Shown: positions 42,958 through 50,064 of the stretch, in pieces | How the letters are laid out: the number at the start of each line of letters is the position of its first letter | How positions within the stretch are numbered: position 1 is the first letter of the stretch | Assembly: GCF_902499555.1 (NCBI RefSeq) | Contig: NZ_CABVMM010000006.1 | Span: 124,001-188,000 of the forward strand | DNA: 64,000 bases | Reading direction: 5' to 3' | From: Mesonia oceanica | GTDB taxonomy: Bacteria > Bacteroidota > Bacteroidia > Flavobacteriales > Flavobacteriaceae | Translations under genes and position numbers: made by a program | The notes under the pieces: model-generated | Database searches by the model: none | Seen by the model: the letters and a program-made list of their open reading frames with translations, nothing else | Told to the model about the DNA's origin: nothing

Positions 42958-43302
42958 ATGAAAAACACAACTATTGACATAAATGAATCTACAATTAAAG
43001 AATACGTAAAATCATTACGTTCCGAAAATCCAGAAATTAGAGAACAAGTTGATATTGGATATTCGTATGACGGAAAAGTTATAATCCTGTTTGAAATTAG
43101 ACCTGATTGGCAAGATGTAAAAAAGAAACAACAATTTGATTTTGCCAAAATCCGATATTACAAATCAAGAAAAGAATGGAATTTGTATTGGATGAGAGCG
43201 AGTGGAAAATGGGAAATTTACGAGCCCTTTCCCAAATCTACTTATTTAGATAAAATTATAGAAATTATAAAAGAAGATAAACACGCTTGTTTTTTTGGAT
43301 AA
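42958..43302 (+). CDS. DUF3024-like protein, cassette 16 first gene
   Basis: A 114-aa protein resembling DUF3024: IREQVDIGYSYDGKVIILFE, then FAKIRYYKSRKEWNLYWMRASGKWEIYEP, and the terminal HACFFG. Function unknown. It follows the right end of IS3 copy 2 by 15 bp and slightly overlaps the next gene. Confidence 0.7.
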   Translation: MKNTTIDINESTIKEYVKSLRSENPEIREQVDIGYSYDGKVIILFEIRPDWQDVKKKQQFDFAKIRYYKSRKEWNLYWMRASGKWEIYEPFPKSTYLDKIIEIIKEDKHACFFG

Positions 43303-43729
43303 TTCTAAACAAAATATAATTAAAAAAATTGCGCAGGAACTGGATTGCGGATTTGATTGCTATTACAATTCTAAAACGAATGAAATTATAACAATACCAA
43401 ACTTTTCGCACATTGAAGACGAAGATGATTTTAAAGAAGCTTTTAGAGAGGATTTAGAAAAAATAAAGAACCATCAAGCGGATTTTATTAAAATTGAAGT
43501 TCTACAAAGTTTTGAGAGTTTTAAAATAATGGAGCTTTTTATTAGGCAGCTGCATGATAAAAAACTTCAAGCGGAATTAGAAAGTGTATTAACGAATAAA
43601 AAGCCATTTCAGAATTTTAAAAATAGAATTGACAACTCTGACTATCGAAAGACTTGGTTTGATTTTAAACAAAATGAATTGGAGAATTTTGTGAAAAATA
43701 AGTTGAATAATGGAAGTATTAACCATTGA
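43295..43729 (+). CDS. UPF0158-like protein, cassette 16 second gene
   Basis: A 144-aa acidic protein with the UPF0158 pattern: DCYYNSKTNEIITIPN near the N-terminus, IKIEVLQSFESFKIMELFIR in the middle and KKPFQNFKNRI...RKTWFDFKQNELENFV at the end. The start is TTG overlapping the previous stop by 8 bp. No attC-like site follows, so this appears to be the broken right end of the array. Confidence 0.7.
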   Translation: MDNSKQNIIKKIAQELDCGFDCYYNSKTNEIITIPNFSHIEDEDDFKEAFREDLEKIKNHQADFIKIEVLQSFESFKIMELFIRQLHDKKLQAELESVLTNKKPFQNFKNRIDNSDYRKTWFDFKQNELENFVKNKLNNGSINH

Positions 43730-43873
43730 ATAAAATATAGTATAAATAATACTCTTTCCCCATACTATCTTTTACTAATGTACTATAATTAAATAGATTA
43801 AAATTTTCCTTAATAAAATAAAAGTAAAATTTCGATATCTATTTATCACCCTAATAAACACTTTCAATTATTT

Positions 43874-44030
43874 ATTTGCTGCAAATACCAACCTGCTTTT
43901 GGGGCGGTCGAGACTATTTGCAGCAAATTTTCAGGAAATTTCAAAATCGGAAAATTCGAAAGCCTCATAAATAAAGGGAATCAGGAAAAGTAACACCGCT
44001 CTGCGTGTTACCCTCTTGCTTTTCCTTTTC
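43874..44030. other. structured noncoding region left of radC
   Basis: The 439 bp from 43,730 to 44,168 hold no gene. A perfect 14-bp inverted repeat ATTTGCTGCAAATA / TATTTGCAGCAAAT (43,874-43,887 and 43,915-43,928) encloses 27 nt with GGGGCGGTCGAGAC. A second nested pair follows: GGAAAAG and GTAACAC with GTGTTAC and CTTTTCC (about 43,983-44,029). It could be an RNA, an origin or a transfer/replication site of the island. Confidence 0.45.
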
Positions 44031-44168
44031 CACTGCGATGCATTGAAAAATGAAAACCTTTGAGCAGACTAACGGCTTTATAAATAACTAAAGAAATAAG
44101 CTGATAAAAAACCCTCAATCTATGAGGGCTTTTCTATCATTCTAATTAAAATTTTTGATTTTAGCGGG

Positions 44169-44618
44169 TTACAAAACTCCCTGATCGGCAAAACTGTAAT
44201 ACTCTTTATTCGGAGTAATGATAAGATGATCAAGAACTTTGACATCCAATAATTCTCCTGCTTTGATAATCTTTTGCGTAAGCTGTCGATCAGCTTCACT
44301 TGGTTTTAAAGTGCCACTAGGATGGTTATGCAAAAGTATGATCGCTGTAGATAAACTTTTTAAAACAACGGCAAATAAGATTCTAAGATCTACTAAAGTT
44401 CCGGTAATCCCACCTTTTGAAACCTCGTAAATACCTTTCACAATATTTGAATTATTGAGCAATAGAATTTTAAAATGCTCCTGCATTTCGATATGGTTTT
44501 GATCCCAATGTTCAAAAGCCAGTTGTGCAGCATCTTGTGAACATCCAATTTTAAAAGTGGTATTTATCGTTTGATTTCCGTGGTAGCTGATTTGAATTTC
44601 ATTAACTTTGGTTTTCAT
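44169..44618 (-). CDS. RadC-like JAB/MPN-domain protein
   Basis: A 149-aa protein with the JAMM metal motif HNHPSGTLKPSEAD (about residue 97) and the RadC end DHLIITPNKEYYSFADQG. It lacks the N-terminal HhH of chromosomal RadC, as usual for copies on Bacteroidota mobile elements. Part of the minus-strand module radC-ssb-primase-integrase. Confidence 0.88.
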   Translation of the reverse strand: MKTKVNEIQISYHGNQTINTTFKIGCSQDAAQLAFEHWDQNHIEMQEHFKILLLNNSNIVKGIYEVSKGGITGTLVDLRILFAVVLKSLSTAIILLHNHPSGTLKPSEADRQLTQKIIKAGELLDVKVLDHLIITPNKEYYSFADQGVL

Positions 44619-44694
44619 ATTGACTTATTTTAAGGGAGTTAATAATGAAAAAGAGGGCACAACTTTGGTGAGGGATGCCCTCTTTATTTTTTAC

Positions 44695-45036
44695 TTATTC
44701 CGCAGCTTGATTTCCAAGAAATAAAATTTCCTGTACCACCACTTCGGTTACATATCTTTTTTCACCCGTTTGGGTTTCATAAGATCTGGAGGTCAATTTT
44801 CCCTGAATGGCAATTTCTTTTCCTTTACCGACATATTTTTCGATAAGATCCGCCTGATTACCCCAGGCGATCAGGTTGTGCCATTGGGTATCCTGCACTT
44901 TCTCACCATCCTTTTGGTAATACTCATTGGTTGCCATCGATAGACGAACCGCTTTTTTACCACTGTCAAAAGTGATGGTTTCCGGGGTGTTCCCCACATT
45001 TCCGATTAATTGAACTTGATTTTTGATCGTACTCAT
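44695..45036 (-). CDS. ssb: single-stranded DNA-binding protein (island-borne)
   Basis: A 113-aa OB-fold protein: QLIGNVGNTPETITFDSGKK, QWHNLIAWGNQADLIEKYVG, GKEIAIQGKLTSRSYE. It stops at FLGNQAAE and lacks the acidic DDDIPF-like tail that recruits host repair proteins, a feature of element-encoded SSBs. Between radC and the 40-aa gene. Confidence 0.9.
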   Translation of the reverse strand: MSTIKNQVQLIGNVGNTPETITFDSGKKAVRLSMATNEYYQKDGEKVQDTQWHNLIAWGNQADLIEKYVGKGKEIAIQGKLTSRSYETQTGEKRYVTEVVVQEILFLGNQAAE

Positions 45037-45040
45037 AACA

Positions 45041-45163
45041 TTAAAATTTAGATTCTACCATTAGGGTAGAAAGGTTAAACATTGATTTACTTATTATATC
45101 TGAAGCGTTTTCCTTTTTGATTTTTACTTCGCTTCCGATGATGTTGTTTTGAAATGATTTCAT
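45041..45163 (-). CDS. possible 40-aa protein upstream of ssb
   Basis: A short frame starting MKSFQNNIIGSEVKIKKENA and ending LMVESKF, with its stop codon 4 bp before the ssb ATG. The tight spacing and strand suggest a translated leader or small protein of the ssb operon. No family is recognised, so it could also be chance. Confidence 0.35.
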   Translation of the reverse strand: MKSFQNNIIGSEVKIKKENASDIISKSMFNLSTLMVESKF

Positions 45164-45189
45164 AATGATATTTTTTTGATTTACTTCCC

Positions 45190-45350
45190 ATAGAGCTGTG
45201 AGCTGTTCCCTTTTTTGATGCTGATACGTTTTCAGGAATTGGAATTAGGGAAGATGTATAAAAAGGAAGAATGACTGGCTTATGCCATCTGGACTAACTT
45301 CCAATTCCTGGTATTTTGCATAGTAAAAAAGGGAGGGACAGTGAGCAACC
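45190..45350. other. large palindromic region between ssb and primase
   Basis: Nested inverted repeats: CAGGAATTGGAA / TTCCAATTCCTG (45,233-45,244 and 45,299-45,310), TCCCTTTTTT / AAAAAAGGGA outside it, and a looser CTGT / ACAG pair further out. The spacing between the inner arms is 54 bp. It is a candidate replication or transfer origin, or a structured RNA, lying exactly between two replication genes. Confidence 0.5.
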
Positions 45351-45470
45351 GGGAAGTCAACAAAAACCATTGAAATTGAAAAACAACCGGAAGTGAAGTA
45401 AATGGAATGGACAGGGATCACGAGTATCCCTACCTATCTTTTTTTAGAACTTTAATTGGAATAGCAGCTC

Positions 45471-46355
45471 TTAATTTATTAGATGAAACTTTTTTTGCCA
45501 CCACTCATTCAGATCATTATGGTCTCGATACAGGGAAGAACAATCTATGGTATTGGAATGTAAGGACTTGATAAAACCAAGCGCTTTGTTTCCTGCGGAA
45601 TCACGATCTAGATAAAGATGTAATTCCTGATAGTCTTTTAGCTTCGGAGCAATCTTTTCAATAAGCGCAGTAGAGTTTAAAATCAATATATCGGATTGTT
45701 TTATTTTATCCTTTTGAAAAGCTACCAGTGAAAGATAATCGAACCAGCCTTCGCAGATAATTAATTGTTGTTTTCCGTGAAGAACCCAACTGGAAGCTTT
45801 TGGGCTAGTACTTAATTTGAGATACTTACTCCGTAATTCATAACCTCCTTTTTTATTTTTAAAGCCCAAGGCAAACTGATTCCTTTTCTTCAGTTTAAAA
45901 TGAACTTCATAAGCATAGGCTTTCAGAAGTGTGCCAGAAATGCCTCGACGCTGCGCATAAGATAATAAAGCCGGATGAGTAACCGATTTGATCCGGGTGA
46001 TCGTAAAAGGAGAAGAAGAAGACTTTTGACGATGCTGGCTTACTTGAGGTTGACAGATTGTGCCCTTAAAATTCTGAAGATAGAGAAGAACTCCGCTCAC
46101 ATCCGTATGTAAATAGATGATCAATAGATCGATAAGATTACCACCTTTACCCAAGCCGAAGTCATACCATCGGTTCAACTTTAAATTTACTTTAAAAGAG
46201 GCTTGCGTTTCTGACCGTAAGGGACTCAGGTACCAAGCTTCTTTTCCCGTTTCTCTAGTGGGAAGGTGTCCCAATTTTTCCAGCACCTCCGGGATGGAAA
46301 TAGTGCGGGCACGTTCACAGCTTACGATTTCTTTTTTCATAAGCTCTATATTCAA
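45471..46355 (-). CDS. Toprim-domain DNA primase-like protein
   Basis: A 294-aa protein. The N-terminal part resembles the DnaG CHC2 domain (YLSPLRSETQASFKVNLKLN, WYDFGLGKGGNLIDLLI) but without the zinc cysteines. The C-terminal Toprim fold has the Glu in LIICEGWFDYLSL and the DxD in LYLDRDSAGNKAL. Such short primases occur in Bacteroidota integrative elements and probably prime replication of the transferred strand. Confidence 0.85.
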   Translation of the reverse strand: MNIELMKKEIVSCERARTISIPEVLEKLGHLPTRETGKEAWYLSPLRSETQASFKVNLKLNRWYDFGLGKGGNLIDLLIIYLHTDVSGVLLYLQNFKGTICQPQVSQHRQKSSSSPFTITRIKSVTHPALLSYAQRRGISGTLLKAYAYEVHFKLKKRNQFALGFKNKKGGYELRSKYLKLSTSPKASSWVLHGKQQLIICEGWFDYLSLVAFQKDKIKQSDILILNSTALIEKIAPKLKDYQELHLYLDRDSAGNKALGFIKSLHSNTIDCSSLYRDHNDLNEWWQKKFHLIN

Positions 46356-47316
46356 TGTCTTGCTGATGATTCAAGACAATACAATCCTTTTAAAGTTATG
46401 TTGAAAGAAAGAAATAGTTTAGCTCAAAGAATAGTAATTATACACAATGATCACCTCTAATGGATGTCAAGGTAAATCAAATGATTTCCAATCAATCGCT
46501 ATGAATTAATTCGTAGAAGAATAGCAAAGTCTAAGGCTTGAGTAGAAATAAAATTTCAAAAAATATCATCAATAGAGTTATCAACAATAAATCTCTTGGA
46601 AAAATCAAAAAACAGTACGCTTAAAAAGCAATTTTTCAATTATTTGAAATAATGCCGATAAAAACATTTAAAAATGAATACAATATTGACACAATTCTAA
46701 CGGCGAATTATTTTGTTCAAGAAACTCTTCAGCCGAAGAGATTTAAAGCTCAAATAAGAGCAAAATATTCATTATAAAATTTTAGAAAAAAAGCATTTTT
46801 TTACTGGTACACCAGGTTGTCTCTATTTGGAACAGAGTGTGCCATTTTTGGAACAAGCTATGGACAAGCAGTGAACGACAGGTATGTTTTTCGTTTTAAA
46901 AGGCAAACATAAACAAACTATAAAAAACATGTTTTTAAAAATAATTTTTCAAGTTTAAAAAAGCAAGTCATTTAACTTCAAGTTATTAAGGATCGTTTAG
47001 TTTATATTCGATTGCTATCGATTAGATTGCTAATGAAGAAAAAAAAAGAGCGCCAGCCGCCAATTCTCTTCAAAAAAAATAGGGATGTTAACATTTAAAG
47101 AGAAATACGTTCGTCATTTTACCGTGTTCAGGAATATTAAAATAAATCATAACATCTCTCTTAACCCGTTTCAAAACAAGACTTCAATTTATATAAATCT
47201 TTATCATGATTAGTATTGAATTAGAAACAGTATATAGCAAAAATATTTTGCCGCTATACATTGAAATTCTACATCATTTTAAAACCTATATTTTTTTAGA
47301 ATTCTCTGAATTAAAC
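46356..47316. other. long AT-rich noncoding region of the island
   Basis: 961 bp with no gene I can support on either strand. TTTGGAACA occurs twice (about 46,829 and 46,856) in a locally GC-richer patch that includes CACCAGGTTGTCTC. It may hold regulator-binding sites or part of an origin. Confidence 0.4.
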
Positions 47317-48549
47317 TTAATTCTTAAGTTTATTTTTAAGTTGTTCCATATCGGTTGAAATTTTAGAATCAATCACTCGGGCATATATTTGAGTAGTAGC
47401 AATTTTATTATGCCCTAGAAGCTTAGAGACGGTTTCAATAGGAACTCCATTTGATAGGGTTATGGTCGTAGCAAAAGTATGTCTAGCCATATGAAATGTT
47501 AGATTTTTTTTAATTTGAGCTGCATCGGCAATTTCTTTGAGATAAAGATTGACTTTTTCATTTGAAATTACAGGAAGAAGTGACTGAGTGACTTCAGTTA
47601 CCGGGTGATTTTCATATTTATTTAGAATTTCTTCAGCCTTCTCTAGTAATGGGACTTTCACCGGAGATCCGGTTTTTTGTCTTTTAGTAATAATCCAAAG
47701 ATTTTTATCTTCTCCAATCATCAAATTATTTTTAGTTAATGCGATGATATCGGCATAACTAATTCCGGTGTAGCAACTAAATATAAATAAGTCTCGAACT
47801 CTATCTAATCGTTCAATCGGAAACTTATACCTCTCAAGCAAATCTAGTTCGTGAGAGTTCAAAAATTCTCTTTGTTTTACTTCAAATGTAGGTTTCCATC
47901 TAACAAATGGATCTTTATCAATCCATTCTAAATGATAAGCCAGAGTAATAATTTTTCTTAATCTTTGAATATGCTTCATTACGGTATTATGAGACATAGC
48001 CTTAAAGTGTCCTTTAGGATAGTAACTTGTTAGAAAGGTTTCGAAGTCAGAAATAAATTTAAAGTTGAGTTGCTTTAAATAAATATCATTAGTTTTTAAT
48101 TTCTTTTTGAGAAACCTGTCAATATATTTCTGAGTTACCCCAAAGTTCCTATTAGTTCCTGCTGATAAAGTTTTTTCTATTTTTTCATTATGATAAGTTA
48201 GTATTTCCTGAAGCGATTTAGCTCCTTCATCTTCACCAAAAAACTTAGCTTTGATTAACTGAGCAGTAATGAGTTCTTCTTTATATTTTAATTCTTGATA
48301 AATGGAATAGACTTTTGCCTGACTTTCATTTATTAAATTGTTGATCGCCTTAGCCTGAGCATTAGTTCCTTTTACTTTTTTTGCTTTTTTATCCCATTGA
48401 TCAATTAAAACTTTACGTTTTAAGCCAATGTTTGCTCTTCTACCGTTAACAGTAATTCTTAAAAATAGATCTGCTTTATTGTTTGTAGATCGTGATGAAT
48501 TAATCCAAAATAGGATTGAGAATGTGTGCGATGTCTTCATAGTTGTCAT
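47317..48549 (-). CDS. tyrosine integrase of the genomic island
   Basis: About 410 aa. Arm-binding domain (HTFSILFWINSSRS...), SAM-like core-binding domain (about 110-210) and catalytic domain with Arg in SCYTGISYADI-type context, Lys in KRQKTGSPV, HMARHTFA and LLGHNKIATTQIYARV (nucleophile Tyr). The class is typical of Bacteroidota integrative elements that use tRNA genes. The frame opens at a TTG (48,564); I prefer the ATG at 48,549 or 48,540. It sits 210 bp from the tRNA-Arg 3' end, where attR lies. Confidence 0.9.
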   Translation of the reverse strand: MTTMKTSHTFSILFWINSSRSTNNKADLFLRITVNGRRANIGLKRKVLIDQWDKKAKKVKGTNAQAKAINNLINESQAKVYSIYQELKYKEELITAQLIKAKFFGEDEGAKSLQEILTYHNEKIEKTLSAGTNRNFGVTQKYIDRFLKKKLKTNDIYLKQLNFKFISDFETFLTSYYPKGHFKAMSHNTVMKHIQRLRKIITLAYHLEWIDKDPFVRWKPTFEVKQREFLNSHELDLLERYKFPIERLDRVRDLFIFSCYTGISYADIIALTKNNLMIGEDKNLWIITKRQKTGSPVKVPLLEKAEEILNKYENHPVTEVTQSLLPVISNEKVNLYLKEIADAAQIKKNLTFHMARHTFATTITLSNGVPIETVSKLLGHNKIATTQIYARVIDSKISTDMEQLKNKLKN

Positions 48550-48700
48550 CTTTTGGTTAAACAATTGATGAAAATCAAATCAACTATGCAGGAGTGGTTT
48601 TTAGTCTAGGTCAACACTGTTGACCGCGTTAACTTTTTGTGAACCGGTCTGTTATCATTTGAAAACAAATCAAATCAAAGTAAATCAACCTCTAAAAACC

Positions 48701-48738
48701 ATAAAACCCTGAAAATCATATATTTTGCAGGGTTTTAT
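48701..48738 (-). terminator. island-supplied terminator for tRNA-Arg
   Basis: An 11-bp stem ATAAAACCCTG / CAGGGTTTTAT extended by AAAAT/ATTTT, then T-rich on the minus strand. It replaces the native tRNA terminator left behind at 11,964-11,996. Confidence 0.75.
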
Positions 48739-48759
48739 ATCGTTTAGAAATACTTCTTT

Positions 48760-48784
48760 AGTGACCCCGGCAGGATTCAAACCT
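48760..48784 (-). repeat. right attachment site (attR) within tRNA-Arg
   Basis: Twenty-five bases identical to 11,998-12,022, covering the tRNA 3' end and its first downstream bases. The island restores the tRNA 3' half here. Confidence 0.85.
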
Positions 48785-48835
48785 GCAACCCTCAGAGCCG
48801 AAATCTGATGCGCTATTCAGTTGCGCCACGGGGCC
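48762..48835 (-). tRNA. tRNA-Arg (anticodon UCG)
   Basis: A 74-nt cloverleaf: acceptor GGCCCCG/CGGGGTC, D-arm GCGC...GCGC, anticodon stem TCAGA/TCTGA with loop TTTCGGC giving anticodon TCG, T-arm GCAGG-TTTGAAT-CCTGC. CCA is not encoded. Integration target of the island. The gene for a GIY-YIG protein ends 3 bp upstream of its 5' end. Confidence 0.93.
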
Positions 48836-48838
48836 ATT

Positions 48839-49075
48839 TTACAATATTTCTTTTAAAAACTCTCTTCCAGAACCAGACTTTAGATATTTCTCATAATATC
48901 TAGCTTTTTCACGAGAATCAAAACTTTTAGTTAATACTAATTCCCAAGGTGTAAATCCTTTTGTCGATCTATTCTCCCCTTGGTTATGCTGGTTTAATCT
49001 TTTTTCTACATTTTGAGTCAGCCCTTTATAAAGACGGCCATCTTTTAAACTACGCAAAACATAAACATAATACAT
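48839..49075 (-). CDS. GIY-YIG nuclease-domain protein, copy A
   Basis: A 78-aa single-domain GIY-YIG protein: VYVLRSLKDGRLYKG (variant of GIY/YIG), QNVEKRLNQHNQGEN with the catalytic Arg, and YEKYLKSGSGREFLKEIL with the Glu region. It is transcribed toward the tRNA, and its stop lies 3 bp from the tRNA 5' end. It differs from copy B at only two residues. Such genes are common in Bacteroidota and are often annotated near RNA genes; their substrate is unknown. Confidence 0.85.
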   Translation of the reverse strand: MYYVYVLRSLKDGRLYKGLTQNVEKRLNQHNQGENRSTKGFTPWELVLTKSFDSREKARYYEKYLKSGSGREFLKEIL

Positions 49076-49108
49076 TTATTAATGAACTTATAACTTGTCC
49101 TGCCGAAA

Positions 49109-49128
49109 CCTGCCTGCCGGCAGGCAGG
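49109..49128. repeat. 20-bp perfect palindrome, copy 1
   Basis: CCTGCCTGCCGGCAGGCAGG, GC-rich against an AT-rich background, directly next to a tRNA 5'-half fragment and upstream of a GIY-YIG gene. It recurs at 49,434-49,453. Confidence 0.9.
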
Positions 49129-49160
49129 TCTAATGCGCTATTCAGTTGCGCCACGGGGCC
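49129..49160 (-). pseudogene. tRNA-Arg 5'-half fragment, copy 1
   Basis: Thirty-two bases equal to the 5' part of tRNA-Arg (acceptor 5' strand, D-arm, 5' side of the anticodon stem) with one change. It lies between the two GIY-YIG units, exactly 325 bp from the same segment in the complete tRNA. Confidence 0.9.
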
Positions 49161-49163
49161 ATT

Positions 49164-49400
49164 TTACAATATTTCTTTTAAAAACTCTCTTCCAGAACCA
49201 GACTTTAGATATTTCTCATAATCTCTAGCTTTTTCTCGAGAATCAAAACTTTTAGTTAATACTAATTCCCAAGGTGTAAACCCTTTTGTCGATCTATTCT
49301 CCCCTTGGTTATGCTGTTTTAATCTTTTTTCTACATTTTGAGTCAGCCCTTTATAAAGACGGCCATCTTTTAAACTACGCAAAACATAAACATAATACAT
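49164..49400 (-). CDS. GIY-YIG nuclease-domain protein, copy B
   Basis: 78 aa, the same family as copy A, with K in place of N (KRLKQHN) and D in place of Y (KARDYEKY). Its stop lies 3 bp from a tRNA 5'-half fragment. The two genes form a 325-bp tandem duplication. Confidence 0.85.
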   Translation of the reverse strand: MYYVYVLRSLKDGRLYKGLTQNVEKRLKQHNQGENRSTKGFTPWELVLTKSFDSREKARDYEKYLKSGSGREFLKEIL

Positions 49401-49433
49401 TTATTTATGAACTTATAACTTGTCCTACCGAAA

Positions 49434-49453
49434 CCTGCCTGCCGGCAGGCAGG
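49434..49453. repeat. 20-bp perfect palindrome, copy 2
   Basis: Second copy of CCTGCCTGCCGGCAGGCAGG, 325 bp from the first, adjacent to the outer tRNA fragment. Confidence 0.9.
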
Positions 49454-49485
49454 TCTGATGCGCTATTCAGTTGCGCCACGGGGCC
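49454..49485 (-). pseudogene. tRNA-Arg 5'-half fragment, copy 2
   Basis: The outermost copy of the tRNA 5' half. Its upstream side (from 49,487 on) is unique sequence, so this is probably the original tRNA 5' end and promoter position. The downstream tRNA was reconstituted by the inserted units. Confidence 0.85.
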
Positions 49486-49518
49486 ATTCCAGTTTAAGTA
49501 AGGACTGAAAACCTTATT

Positions 49519-49965
49519 TTATGCTAGTTTTTTCTTTACAATAATAGAAATTGTTTTTCCATCTGCTTTACCTGCAAGTTGTTGAGAGGCAATCCCCATC
49601 ACTTTACCCATATCTTTCATGCCTTCTGCACCGGTTTGTGCAATAATATCTTCTACTTTTGCTTCAATTTCGGCTTCGCTTAATTGTTCCGGCAAAAACT
49701 GAGATATTACTTCAGCTTGCTTTTCTTCCGGCTCTGCCAAATCTTCACGGTTTTGCTCTCGGTAAAGTTGAGCACTATCTTTACGTTGCTTCACTAACTT
49801 CTGCACAAGTTTAACCTCCTGCTCTTCTGTTATTTCTTGTTGACCGTTATCTGTTTTAGCTAAAATAATAGCTCCTTTAACAGCTCTGAGCGCTTCTAAA
49901 GTTTCGCTATCTTTAGCTTTCATAGCGACTTTCATCTGCGTCATTACATCTTTTTCTAAACTCAT
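49519..49965 (-). CDS. GatB/YqeY-domain protein
   Basis: A 148-aa protein of the YqeY family (MSLEKDVMTQMKVAMKAKDS...LRAVKGAIILAKTD; ...EGMKDMGKVMGIASQQLAGKADGKTISIIVKKKL). It shares the tail domain of the GatB amidotransferase subunit and may bind tRNA, although the function is not established. Located downstream of ftsZ, as in other flavobacteria. Confidence 0.88.
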   Translation of the reverse strand: MSLEKDVMTQMKVAMKAKDSETLEALRAVKGAIILAKTDNGQQEITEEQEVKLVQKLVKQRKDSAQLYREQNREDLAEPEEKQAEVISQFLPEQLSEAEIEAKVEDIIAQTGAEGMKDMGKVMGIASQQLAGKADGKTISIIVKKKLA

Positions 49966-50004
49966 AAGTAGAAAATTTTACAGCTGCGAAGATACTAATC
50001 TAAT

Positions 50005-50045
50005 TTAAAAAAACCCGAAATTTAATAGGTAAAACTTCGGGTTTT
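50005..50045 (-). terminator. terminator after ftsZ
   Basis: Stem AAAACCCGAA / TTCGGGTTTT (50,010-50,019 and 50,036-50,045) followed by T-rich sequence on the minus strand. It separates the division cluster from yqeY. Confidence 0.8.
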
Positions 50046-50064
50046 ATCTGCCTTATTTATTCGT

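Noticed and set aside
11998..48784. A complete integrative conjugative element
   Set aside because: No relaxase, coupling protein or mating-pore gene is present; only integrase, primase, SSB and RadC remain, so I call it a genomic island.
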